From Drechmeria coniospora (taxonomy: Eukaryota > Ascomycota > Sordariomycetes > Hypocreales > Ophiocordycipitaceae), in NCBI RefSeq assembly GCF_001625195.1, contig NC_054389.1, positions 4,894,520 through 4,958,519 on the forward strand: a stretch of 64,000 nucleotides of DNA, read 5' to 3'. This document shows positions 9,983 through 21,276 of this stretch, in pieces (position 1 is the first letter of the stretch; each line of letters opens with the position of its first letter). The translations under genes were made by a program, and so were the position numbers. A model generated the notes under the pieces. It did no database searches, was not told the DNA's origin, and was given only the letters and a program-made list of their open reading frames with translations.

Positions 9983-11755
9983 ATGAAGATTCCTACCGTC
10001 ATCATCTTTGCAACCATCGCCTCCGCTGGCTTTTTCGATTTCCTTCTCAGCCCATTCATGGAGGCTCCCGAGGCCCTGCCTGAATCCAAGGTCCCCAATG
10101 GCTCCGCTCGCAACAACGATGCCACATTCGCCCCCGTTGAGAAAGCCCTCCTCGAATTCAAGGGAGCAATTAGTATCTTCCCTTCGAAAATCGGAAGCAG
10201 CAATATCGACCAAGCTCTTCTTATTGCCAACTTCAACCCACTTCACGACCGTCTAAGAGATTGCGCAGAAGCGATTAAACGGTTGGATACGTTTACCGAC
10301 GCCGATATACAACAGCTTATGCCCATTATCCGGAGCTTTGAAAATTTAGGCAACCCTGTCCTAGATGCTCTGAAAAAGGCCAAGGAGGCTATTGTACATT
10401 CTAGTGCTTGTGGAAGTATTAGGCAGCAGATTATTGACCTTAACGAAGGAACTAAACTGCTCTCTAGGCTCTTAACCGATACATCGCCTAGAAAATATAT
10501 GCAGTCTGTTTATGAAAGTTTTCGCCCATTTACGAGCGACATTTCTTCGAGCATGGAATTATTTCAATACGAGCAGAACTGCAGAGATATCCCTACCCAA
10601 CCCGCCCCCCAAGGCAAGGCTCTGCCCGAATCCGGGGACTCTCTTGCCTTTGCTAGCGACGATAGTGCTCTCTTCGCCCCCATTCGCAAGGCCCTATACG
10701 AGTTCAAGCGGGCAATTAGTATCTTCCCTTCGGAAATCAGGAGCCGCAATATGGACCAAGCTCTCCTTGATGCTAGCTTCAACCCACTTCACGACCGTCT
10801 AAAAGAGTGCGCAGAAGCAATCAACCGATTGGATAAGTTTACCGACGCCGATGTACAAAAGCTTATGCCCATTATCCGGAGCTTTGAAAATTTAGGCAAC
10901 CCTGTCCTAGATGCTCTGACAAAGGCCAAGGAGGCTATTTTACATTCTAGTGCTTGTGGAAGTATTCAGAAGCAGGTTAATGACCTTAACGATGGAACCA
11001 AATTGCTCTCTAGACTTTTAATCGATAAATCGCCTGGAAAATATATGCAGTCTGTTTATGATAGTTTTGTTCGGTTTACGACTGGCATTTCCTCGAGTAT
11101 GGAATTGTTTCGGTTCGACTGCATACCCATCCCCACCCCATTCGAACGTGTTCGCAAGGCCCTACATGAATTCGAGGGGGTAATAAGTATCTTTCCTTCG
11201 AAACTCGGAGACATTCGGCCTATGAGGCACGCTCCCCTCGACAATCTATTCGGTCTAGTTCTTGAGCCTCTAAAAGAGTTGATAGAAGGGCTTATTCGAT
11301 TGTCTGACTTTTCTGAGAATGAGACGAAAGAGGTTCTAGCGATTATCCGGAGCCTCGAAAAGCTGGGCACCTCTTTCCTAGCTGCTCTTACTGATTCTAA
11401 GGAGGATATTGTAAAGGCTGGAGCTTCTGAAACCGCCGCAGATGAGCTTATGAACATTGGCTCAGCATCTACTTGGATCGCCCAACTTTTGACTTCAAAG
11501 GTACCTAAAGAGTCCAAGAAAACCGTTTCCGAAACATACGGGCAGTTTTCAGATATTCTGAAAAAATGCCGGGAGCTGTTCAAGACTGAAAAGACCAACG
11601 GCGGTACATCGGAATCTACGAAACCTATACCGGCGGCAACCGAAGAAGATTTATTTACGTTGCCAATCCCGGATGACAAGGTGCATCCTAATGTTCGCTT
11701 CACGGGGAAGATTATGAACATGTTTGCGAAGAAGATTTTGCGTCTGATGTCATGA
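9983..11755 (+). CDS. Secreted protein with three tandem helical repeats of about 150 residues; family unrecognised (HsbA-like at best)
   Basis: One uninterrupted frame of 590 residues. It begins MKIPTVIIFATIASAGFFDF, a good signal peptide. Three internal repeats follow, about residues 49-194, 231-377 and 387-534. Repeats 1 and 2 are nearly identical over long stretches (LMPIIRSFENLGNPVLDAL occurs in both, offset 182 residues). Repeat 3 is divergent but keeps FEGVISIFPSKL, the LxAIIRSLEKLGTSFLAAL segment and LTSKVP. Repeats 1 and 2 each carry matching cysteines (C94/C276, C143/C325, C200/C380); repeat 3 lacks the first two and has C529. All repeats look alpha-helical. The arrangement recalls HsbA/cell-wall galactomannoprotein domains, but that is a weak resemblance. 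Codons are clearly AT-richer than in neighbouring genes, with many -TT and -TA endings. Possible roles are surface or host-interaction protein; no function is claimed. No GPI signal is visible at the end (KKILRLMS). Confidence 0.8.
   Translation: MKIPTVIIFATIASAGFFDFLLSPFMEAPEALPESKVPNGSARNNDATFAPVEKALLEFKGAISIFPSKIGSSNIDQALLIANFNPLHDRLRDCAEAIKRLDTFTDADIQQLMPIIRSFENLGNPVLDALKKAKEAIVHSSACGSIRQQIIDLNEGTKLLSRLLTDTSPRKYMQSVYESFRPFTSDISSSMELFQYEQNCRDIPTQPAPQGKALPESGDSLAFASDDSALFAPIRKALYEFKRAISIFPSEIRSRNMDQALLDASFNPLHDRLKECAEAINRLDKFTDADVQKLMPIIRSFENLGNPVLDALTKAKEAILHSSACGSIQKQVNDLNDGTKLLSRLLIDKSPGKYMQSVYDSFVRFTTGISSSMELFRFDCIPIPTPFERVRKALHEFEGVISIFPSKLGDIRPMRHAPLDNLFGLVLEPLKELIEGLIRLSDFSENETKEVLAIIRSLEKLGTSFLAALTDSKEDIVKAGASETAADELMNIGSASTWIAQLLTSKVPKESKKTVSETYGQFSDILKKCRELFKTEKTNGGTSESTKPIPAATEEDLFTLPIPDDKVHPNVRFTGKIMNMFAKKILRLMS
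10127..11113 (+). repeat. Internal DNA duplication within the secreted repeat gene (546-bp period)
   Basis: The DNA for repeat 1 (about 10127-10564) recurs at about 10673-11113. Long runs are near-identical, for example the block around TTATGCCCATTATCCGGAGC at 10318 and again at 10864. Conservation at the nucleotide level means the duplication is fairly recent or has been homogenised. The third repeat is recognisable only at protein level. Confidence 0.85.
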
Positions 11756-14408
11756 AGGCTCTGGTTCGCTGGCGTTCTAGAATGGGGTGTACGAGTGATG
11801 ACTCTCCGCCATCATTCGATTGCTAGGAGACGAAAAGTATCTTGTCATACGATTGAAGCGTATTTATAGGCCGACCCTGGCTAGCATCCTGATAGTTGAG
11901 TTGATTGGTGACTGCATGTGCGCTTGTCGTCTTCAGCATGCAGTAAAAGACGCGGCTCGTTACACATTAGTATACCTATGCCGCCAAATATACTGCACAT
12001 TATTGTCATACGATTGAAGCATATTTATCGGCCGACCCTGGCTAGCATCTTGATAGTTGAGTTGATTGGCAACTGTATGTGCGCTTGTCGTCTTCAGTAT
12101 GCAGTAAAAGACGCGGCTCGTTGCACGGTAGTATACCCATGCCGCCGAATATGCTGCACATTATCGTGGCGTTGTAGCTGTGCCGCTTTCCATACCGCCT
12201 GCTGGGGTGCACTTTGCATTCGAATGGCGGGAGTTGCGCTGCTCTGCAGTATTTTATGCGATGGAGGGAACACCCCGGCAAAGTCTTGGCTCAACAATAG
12301 ATGGCCATGCATGCAAAAAATGCAAAGCACGACAGACGGCCCATGGCAGATTTGGCATGGTACGCCGTCATTCGATCGATATCATTATCGAACGCAGCCG
12401 TCGTCGGCATGATTGCAGCTGCTGGAATTCGTCCCAAAAAAACGTCATCCGATAGAGTTGAATAGTAGTTCCGATGAGGTACTTGTCTCAGGCAAAGCAA
12501 CCAAGCAGTTCTCGCAAGATGTAATTGCAATCCATCGTGACGCAGACTGGACCATGATTGTCTGCACCAGCACCATCCCTATAACGCTAATATGCATCTA
12601 GCCCGCATATACTTAAGGACCACGTGACGTTACGACTGTGGTAAACTTGCACCAACATACTTATACTTACACCCATAATTTTAATTTTGCGACGAGGGAC
12701 GTGCCTTCCTGGACGTACCGTGTGCTGCACCAAGTACAGTACATACGTACATGTACGGAGTAAGTACTTGCATACCTCTTCTACCAAGTACTAGTACAGT
12801 GTGATTAGTTCTTGAACCTGCGCCTCTGTTGTGCTTGGGTCGGCGTGTCCACCACATTCGCTTGCGTCCGTGGTACTGCTCTGTATCCATGCTTCGGCGA
12901 TTGCTCCCAGCACTTGGACGAGTGCTCGAGAAAACCTTTACGAAATAGTTCTCGGCCCAGGCCATCAACAGACTTGCGGTCTGCCAGCGCTCATCTCTGA
13001 ACTCATCATGAACATGTCGGTACCCAAGTACCTCCTAGTAGTAAAGCACATCTACGGAGTACCGAGTAAGTACATGTACTTACCTGCAGCCAGTGGAGTT
13101 TGTCTTTCGCGTTGGTCAGGTAATTAATAATTATTCCTCCTCACGTTGACACAAAGCAAAATAAGTACCTAAGTGACTTCTAGTGCCCCCAATGTACTGG
13201 TAGTAATTCATACTGTACGGATACAGCGCGAGCGAATGCATCACATCAACAGTTGCCTAATCAGAGGAAAAAAGTACTTAAGCATGCGACCGATTGGGAT
13301 CTGAGGAAGAATGAAATGATACCACTTAATACGGAGCACTCCGTACTAGTTGCAGAAATAATACTCCAAACTACTTGCACATATCTCTACATGGGGTTCC
13401 TGCGAGTTGGGACTAGCGAGCAAAAGTTGTTTGGCAAACTTGTGCTCATGGCTAGTTTTTCACCACCGCTGGGTTACTGACTTTTATGAGGGCCTTTGCA
13501 GTACGGAGCACAGTGTGCATTTCCAAGGTGGGCACTCCCCTGCCAGCGTGCCGACATCGGTGGCATGGACTGTGCAAGTACAGTACAGTCCATGCGGTAA
13601 TACAGTGCAGTACGTACGGTACTCTATTCTCCGTACATGTGCAGGCATCGCGTTGCCAACGCAAACTTGTGCTTCCTCTCCTTCTCTCAACGTTCCCGTG
13701 TCTCAAGCACCCACATACCTGCGCCTAGACTCCTTGCCCGCGAGAGACAACGGTGCTCTTGAAGTGTCACAACCCATCCTTACGTATGGGCTGCTTGCTT
13801 CTCTGCATTTCTCGGCAGCGGGGTATCAGTAGAGCTGCAGGAGTGGTGAGTCGAGTCTGGACAGACATCGTTGCGGTTGCACAGCAACAGTCGGTTTTGC
13901 TTCCCGGCCCTCCTCGACGCGCCGCGCCTTCAACTTGTCAAGTGTTTCGAACCTAGTGTCCAGCAAGCAACCTCGCACAGCCGCCACCGTAACTTGTCTC
14001 CGTCGCTCGTCCGAAACGAGGCTCTCTGCATCGTCGGTTCACCCGCCCGCTCGACTCGCACACTCTCTCAGCTACCCACTCCGTACTCTCACTCATACAC
14101 ACACCCAAACACTCGTTCACGCTCTCGCTCACAACTCTCGCTCACACTCTCGCTCATACAACTGCTCATACAACTGCTCACACAACTGCTCGCACAACCG
14201 CTCACACAACCCTTCACCCCAGCACTCACCCCTTCACTCATCCGCACGCAAGAAATCATACGGTCCACTCACTACATCATAGCCTCGACTTGGCAACGAC
14301 CTCCAGAATGCCTTTTGCCATCGCACCCTTGTAGATACGGCAACTCTTTGCACCCCGAGGTCGACTCGCTCCTCGCTGCTGACCTTCGCTCAGCCTCCAT
14401 GAGGTCTA
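11756..14408. other. Intergenic region between the repeat gene and the SNF2 gene
   Basis: About 2.65 kb. It starts with a 161-bp tandem duplication (11843-12164). The rest has GTAC-rich stretches with TACGGAGTA motifs near 12755, 13055, 13343 and 13498, an 11-bp-arm inverted repeat at 13563-13595, and from about 14080 to 14230 a CTCACACAACTG-type low-complexity leader upstream of the SNF2 start. No convincing gene was found; the longest frame, at 11918-12412, is mostly duplicated sequence. Confidence 0.5.
11843..12164. repeat. Tandem duplication, 2 x 161 bp, 3' of the secreted repeat gene
   Basis: Copy 1 is 11843-12003 and copy 2 is 12004-12164. They are exactly adjacent, equal in length and have no gaps. 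I count about 13 differences by eye, nearly all transitions. Copy 1 starts 88 bases after the stop codon of the secreted protein gene. No function is recognised. Confidence 0.92.
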
Positions 14409-17400
14409 ATGGACGGCGTTCGCCCTGACGACCCGTTTCTATGGGGCGTCGAGGCCGTCTCCAAAGAGCTCTGCTCCTTGGATCGGCCTTGCACCCATGA
14501 TCCTGTCGCCCTCACGAAGCGGATCAAGGAACAGGAGATCGATGGCCACGCCCTCCTTACCTTCGACCTTGTGTGCTCGAGTCGGGAGCTATTCGAGAGT
14601 CTCGCCATCAAAATCGGCGGCCAGAAGGCGTCCCTGGGCCGGGCCATTGTCAAGCTGCGCTCCAGGAGCCCCGCCTTTCGCCTGTGGAAGCAAGAGTTCG
14701 TCAAGGAGCAAGCCGACGAGCTCGACGAGGAAGAGGGACCTCGGCTTGTGGAAGGACTGCCGGCAACCTCGCTGCCCACGCCAGCCAGCCTGGAGTCGAC
14801 CGGTGCCGCTGGCCAGGCGCCAAACAATCATCGGACCTTGGATTTGAAGCGAAAACTATGCGCACAGCTGGCAGCGTCGAGCGGAGAATCGGCCGAGCTG
14901 AGCGGGCAACCGTCCGACGTCGTTGATGCTTCCACGACCATGATCGAACCCTCCAGCGTCGCGCCTTTTGCTCGACGCCAGAGGGAAAACAGTCCCCCCA
15001 AGCGCCTGCGTGTGGTGCCGACCCTCCTCGCCGCCAGGCCGATGAACCTGCTCCCTCTTCCCGTACCAACCGAGGCCGATGGCGTCGACGCCGACCCTGC
15101 GCGTCAAGATCCGTCCGAGCAAACAGATGGCTACCCTTGGGAGCACGCCGCTTCGGATGCCTATCTTGGCCAAGGAGTCATCGCTCTCTCCGCCATCAGA
15201 TCCGCCCAAGAAACCTTCACCACGCAGATCCTCGAGGGCGAGGGGGAGGACTTTGTCACGCATTTCCCCGTCAAGCTGCCTGCCGCTTGGCGAATGATTG
15301 CCGCTCGCGTCATGAAGCGTCTCTTGATGAAGAACGGTCGTACCGAGGCTCTTTTGCACGCAGGCTTTGCTCCGCCGTCGTCTTCGTCTGCCTTGTCCGA
15401 AGACGACGACAGAATCCTCGACCTGCTCGATTTGCCCGATTCCCCGGATGAGGAAACCTTGCGCGAGATGGAGGCCGAAAATGCCCATGCGCAACTGGCA
15501 GCGGCATCGCGGACCGTTATCGAAAGAGATCGCGTGGAGGCAATCCTGAAGGACGTCATCGACGAGTTCAGGCAATATTGGGACCGGCAAAAGTTGCCAA
15601 AATATCTGCGCAAGGCCTACGGCATTTGGACGACCGCCAGGAACAAGGGCACACGCATCAGGCAGATTCTACAAGCCCGCGAGCGCGCCATGACATACGA
15701 CGCGAGGATAAGAAAGCTTTGCGCCGAGATGGTGGCGGTAGCATGGACCAAGGAATCCGAGATTCGACACCAGGCCAGGTGCCTCGAGCAGAGCTTGGCC
15801 GACAAGTTTTACAACCTCTGGCTTGCCGAGATGCTTGAGATGCGCCTCGAGCCACCGAAGCCGACGGCGCTGCCACCACACCGGCGTCAAAAGGTCGAAC
15901 GAGCTCCAAGCCCGATGGGGAGCGAGATCCTAACGAGCTCCGACGAGGACGAGCTCTTTGTGCGGGAAGAGGAGGGTCATCAACTTGCGCACGCTGGCGA
16001 GAAAGGCCTGGCGCCTGAATTTGCGACAGGCCATCTTCCGGGTCCGGTCATCCCCGCGCCATCGGAAGAATCCCCATGCTATGTGGATCTGACTTGCACC
16101 GACTCACCGGAGATGCAGGATCCGCACCTCGCCTTCGTCGACTTGATATCGCCCGCCAAGCCGGGTCAAGCCCCCCCCGACGATGCGATATCTTTCTCTC
16201 AAATCACCAATGCGACCTTACCCGTGCCGGCCTCTGCTGATGCCGAGGAGACGCTGGAAGGCATCGAGCAGATTGGAGCCATGTCCGCGAACCATTGGGC
16301 CAAGCTGGGCGATCGGACGAGCCTCGTCCTGTGCATCCTGTGGAAGCTCGGCCACGCGCGCCGCTCCGACGTTTTAGATGCCGCTCGAAGAACTTCGAGT
16401 AAGGCCCTCTACGACAACGTCTCCGCCTTCGTAAACCGCCCGGCGGAGAACATGCTGGAGCTTGACGGAGGAGGATGGGAAACGCTGGCCTTTGACTTGA
16501 CCCGAGTCTTCCTCAGCTACATCAAGGTCAAGTATTGCAAGGAAGAGCGCGTCCTCGCCCTCTCCTCCAAAGACAAGGCCCGCCTCCGAAACGGGGAGGG
16601 GGCCTCGTGGAGCCGTTTTCACGCCTTCATCAACCAGCACGCGCCGCTGTTCCCCGCCGACAGCCAGATCTACCGCGCGGATGCGTTTGACGACGAACCC
16701 ATCGAAATGGACGAGACCGATGCCGAGGTGCCTGGTCCGGACACGCCGTCCAAGCGAAGGCACGCGCCCAAGGAGATTGTCCAGAACCAGGCGGCGGTCG
16801 ACATTCGCGAGCGCGAAAACCGCCGCGTCGAGGAGCTCGAGGCTCGTCGACGAAAGTTGCGAGCAGACTTGGATACGGTCGGCGGCATGTCTCGAGACAA
16901 GTCGAGGCTCATCATAAACGAGGCGAAGCAGGAGGACCAGGCCTTTCTCTACATCAACGACGAGACGGCGAAGCGCATCAAGGACCACCAGATCGACGGC
17001 GTGCGATTCTTGTGGAACCAGATCGTACTGAACGACGACGTCCGCCAGGGCTGCCTTCTGGCCCACACGATGGGTCTGGGAAAGACGATGCAGGTCATCA
17101 CCTTCCTGGTCGCCATCCAGGAAGCGGCCCAATCGTCCGACCCGTCGGCGAGGGAGCAGATACCCAACGATCTCCGCGAATCCAAGACGGTGATTCTGTG
17201 CCCCGCGAGCTTGGTGGACAACTGGATGGACGAGCTCCTTCTATGGGTCCCGGGCGATATCCTCGGCAAGATCCGCAAGGTCTCGGCCCTCATGAATCCA
17301 GGTGAACGGGTCGAGGCCATCGATGCTTGGTCAAGGGACGGCGGCATCCTGGTCATCGGGTACAACATGCTGCGAAAAGTAGTCAAGATCAGCGAGGGCG

Positions 17401-19859
17401 TGGCGAAATCGCTCCTCGAACATCCAAACATTGTCGTCGCCGACGAGGCTCACTACATCAAGAACCCAAACACCGAATCCAACGAAATCTGCTCACGGTT
17501 CAAGACAAAGGCTCGCGTCGCTCTGACGGGCTCCCCCCTGGCGAACAACGTGGAGGAGTACTACTCGATGATCGATTGGGTCGCGCCCAACTTCCTCGGC
17601 CCGTCGAAGGAGTTCACTCAAATCTACGCACGGCCGATCCACCAAGGCTTGTGGGGAGACAGTACGGGTGCGGAGAAGCGAAGGGCCCTGAAGATGCTCC
17701 AAGTCCTCAAGGAGACGGTGGCGCCCAAGGTGAACAGGGCGACGATCCAGTGCCTGCGGAAAGACCTGCCGCCGAAGCAGGAGTTCGTCCTTTGCATCCA
17801 ACCGACATCTCTTCAGACGAAATTGTACGAGCGCTATCTGTCGGAGCTGGGAATAGAGTACACGGGGGAGTCCGCGACCGAGGCGATGCCGCAGTCGCAG
17901 ATATTCAGCATCGTCAACGATCTCATGCTCCTCTGCAACCACCCACGCTGCTTCCGACAGAAGGCCTTGGGCGCCAGGCAAGCACGGCAGGAGGGCATGC
18001 CGGTATCTCTGACGGACAGGATCATCACGGCGACGCTCAGGGAGACTAATGCCATCAAAGACATGGACAGCCCTTGCCTCTCGCACAAGACGGAGCTTCT
18101 GACGATGATCCTGGACGAGGCACGCACGGCGCGCGAGAAGGTGCTCGTCTTCACGCACTCTATCTTGACGCTGGACTACCTCTCGAACCTCTTCGAGCTG
18201 CAGAAGAGGCGAGTTTGCCGACTGGATGGGACCACCAAGATTGGCAAGCGGCAGGACATGATCAAGAGCTTCAACACGGGCGACCAGGAGATCTACCTCA
18301 TCTCCACCAGCGCCGGCGGCGTCGGGCTCAACATTCACGGCGCAAGCCGCGTCGTCATCTTCGACTTCAAGTGGAACCCCGTGGACGAGCAGCAGGCCAT
18401 CGGACGCGCGTACCGCATCGGACAGGAAAAAGCCGTCTTCGTGTACCGCTTCGTCCTCGCGGGCACGTACGAGGAGGACCTTCAGAACAAGGCCGTCTTC
18501 AAGATGCAGCTGGCATCGCGCGTGGTGGACAAGAAGAACCCGATAAGCTGGTCGAAGAGGCACGGGAGCCTCCTGCACTCGGTCGTGCCCGTGCCGGCGA
18601 GGAGCCTGGCGGAGTTTGCGGGCAAGGACAGGATCCTGGACAAGCTCATCGACCACGATAGCGACGGCGCGACGATACGCTACATCGTGTCCACCGACGC
18701 GTTCGAGGAGGAGGACCCGACGGTGAACCTCACGGCCGAGGAGCAGCGGGAGACGGAGGATATGGTGAAGCTGAACCGGCTTCGCTTCGCAGACCCGGAT
18801 GCCTACACCCATCAGTGGGCGATGGTGTGCCGGCACCAGATGGCCGACTTCCAGCCCAGCCACGGCCAGGCACCGGCGAGCGTACCGCGGCCGGGCGTAG
18901 GCATGGCGGGATTGTCCCTGACGCAGCCGACGACGGCCGGCCAAGGCTGGCATGGGCCCTCGGAGTCTCCAGCACCGTCCTCTCAGCCGGTACAGCGGCG
19001 TCAAGAAGCCAGCTCTACGCCTTTGCTCCCGCCGACGGAGCCGTTCGACTCTCGTCCGCCACCGGCGGCTCCGAGTCACGACGCCATGACGTCCAGTGAA
19101 GCGCCGGCGGCATTTCATCAACCCGCGGCGTCGGGTCCGCAATCGGCGCTGAGCAGGTACGGCGGCCGTCCGATGGTCGCGTGGCACGCCAAGGTCGGGG
19201 TGCCTCAGCCTACGCCGGGGACGAACACGTATTTTGGCAGGGAATCGCAGCCCAGCCCAGGCTTGTCGACGACGGTGACGCCGGCGGGACCGGCCCCGAG
19301 CAACGCCGTGAGCGCGTCCGGCTCAGGAGCGAGCATGTTCAGTCCGCCCGTACGAAGCGAAGACCGGAACGATTTTGTGAAAATTTTGTGTCGCGGACCG
19401 AGCTTGCCGGGCATGGCGGCTGGTGGTCGAGAGTCGACGGCGGAAAGCATCGCGACGGCCATCGACAGGTTTCGCAAGGAGCAAGCGTTTGGCTTTCTCC
19501 TCGACAATCAACACTGGCGGTTGCTCAAAGAGTTTGTCGGCAACGAACGATTTGCTCTCGCCATCATGTCCGGACACGTCACGGCCGTGTTTCTGGCGGC
19601 CGCCGACCGAGACGAGCTGCAGAGGCGGCTGGGGATTCTGAGCAGCCTGTCGGAGGGCGATTTCCGAGGCAAGCTGGTGGCGGAGGCCAAGGCACAGGAT
19701 CCTCACGTATGTACCGAACAAGGCCGCTCCGGCGACTCCGTACGGCACGTGCGTGATGCTGACGAGAGTGCCAGAATTTACTGAACATAGGACGGTCAGG
19801 CGGCAAACAGGGCGGTCCAACGCACGGCAGTCAGGTACTGCACGGCGACATGGAGGTGA
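14409..19859 (+). CDS. SNF2-family chromatin-remodelling ATPase, Rad54/ATRX-like
   Basis: The open frame runs 14409-19784 (1791 residues). A very good intron near the end (GTATGT donor at 19707, GCTGAC branch, CATAG acceptor at 19790) would replace the last 25 residues by 22 others and move the stop to 19859; I prefer this spliced end. The N-terminus (residues about 8-95) looks like a SAM-type helical domain. Then comes a low-complexity acidic region. The ATPase half begins around IKDHQIDGVRFLW, with motif I HTMGLGKTMQVI (near residue 888), DEAH box in VADEAHYIKN (near 1010) and LTGSPLANN. The helicase-C half has VLVFTHSI, STSAGGVGLNI and QAIGRAYRIGQEKAVFVYRF (near 1328). The wording and long insert between halves fit the Rad54/ATRX branch. 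Expected to be a nuclear DNA translocase in chromatin or repair. The C-terminal 450 residues are mostly disordered except a final helical segment. Confidence 0.88.
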
Positions 19860-19994
19860 TGCGTGAGGCCGCGGATAAGAGACTACGGCGATCGGCGAAG
19901 CTTCCAACCTGGGCGGCTAAGGCGCTGTCCGATGGGAACGAGGCTCCGTCTTCCCCGCGATGATTAGGCGACGAACGGTCTCCTCCTCGGACCT

Positions 19995-20013
19995 GGGGGG
20001 GGGGGGGGGGGGG
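19995..20013 (+). repeat. Homopolymer of 19 G
   Basis: Nineteen consecutive G on the + strand in intergenic DNA, followed by TTGATTC. The exact length is likely to be uncertain in any assembly. Confidence 0.9.
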
Positions 20014-20612
20014 TTGATTCGCCGGCGCGCCGCTTGTTTGAACCCCTCCCGGGTACAAAGGTTCCCGAGAGGGGCAGGCCACGGCATGAAACCAGCGGTG
20101 GCCAAGAGGACGGACAGAGCAGGATGTGGGATTGGGAGGGCTCTGGCATACCCTGGAGGGCTGAGGATAAGATGCATACGGCAGGGGCGTTTTTGCCGGT
20201 AGCCGGCGTTGTCATTGCCAACTTGTGATACCCATTGTACGCTTTTAGAAGGCCGGCCGTTTGCATATATTCATTTAATGAGGGCTCGCTTGGGAGAGGC
20301 TGCCCATGATTGCTTGGTTGCCCGTTCGTCGCGAGACTCTGGGCGCAGGTGTACGAACGAACCATCATGGCCTGTTCCAAGTACGGCACGGAATGGCGGC
20401 CGATATGGTATGGAGGGCGGAGTGTAGCCATTCGTACGGGTGTTGATAGCTACGGAATGGGGACGAGTCGAGCTGGTTCACTGCTGGCTGCGAGAGGGGC
20501 AAGGCACCACGGCTGGCCTGCGCCAGTACTACCTACCGTTTTGAAGCTGGCCAAGATGGCCATGGCCATGATCATATGAGACGGAGATGGGCTCGCTGGG
20601 GTGACACATGTC

Positions 20613-20657
20613 GCACACACACACACACACACACATACACACATACACACACACGCA
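20613..20657 (+). repeat. (CA)n microsatellite
   Basis: A dinucleotide CA tract with two TACACA interruptions and a CGCACA end. It is intergenic. Confidence 0.9.
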
Positions 20658-21276
20658 CAACCATGCCCACACCCTGACTCCATACCGGCCAGTAATCGTC
20701 GTTCTTCGGCTTCGGCTTCGTCCCGAGAACGTGTACCACCTGGTCGTTTGATTTCAATATCTTTCAGACATGGACCGCAATATTGTCTTCGAATGGAAGC
20801 GTCGTCTTGGCGAAGATGTATGGAAGCTCCCCATCCGACCCGAACGATGGTGAAGCCATGTTTCAGCGGCGAGGTCATCGACCAGTAGCAGCCGCCTTGA
20901 CAAAACATGCATACTACTGCTCGTGGCAATTATCTCACATACAGATGCGGCGACCTCGTATTCCTTCCACACGTCACCGTGGTACAAAAGTGCAGAAGTG
21001 CATGAATCGAAAACAGGTGGTGACCCCCTCGCTCGCCGGTGACGATGACAACCATGCCCCGCTCAAATTATGTGGCTCGCGGCCAGAGCTCGTACGAGTA
21101 CCCGTATTTCGTTGCGTCCTTTTACCACATCAACATACAGTACGCCTACCTGCCCTACCTACATACCGCCGTCCGCGGAAGCATCTCCCGTGAAAGTCAG
21201 TTTGGCCGCTTGGCACCATCAGGACAACCATCACCCCTTCCCTTTCCTCACCCTTTCGACGCTTCGTCGTCCGACA

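Larger units (their letters stand above)
19860..21276. other. Intergenic region with poly-G and CA-repeat tracts
   Basis: Holds a run of 19 G (19995-20013) and a (CA)n microsatellite with TACACA interruptions (about 20613-20657). A minus-strand frame spanning the CA tract (20450-20929) is low-complexity and rejected. Nothing else is recognised; the last part should be the promoter of the small gene at 21277. Confidence 0.5.

Noticed and set aside
11918..12412. Plus-strand frame of 164 codons after the secreted repeat gene
   Set aside because: More than half is the duplicated 161-base sequence read through in one frame. The composition is Cys/Arg/Ile-rich without domain features.
20450..20929. 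Minus-strand frame of 159 codons
   Set aside because: It includes a translated CA microsatellite (CVCMCVCVCV) and has no family motif or plausible start context.
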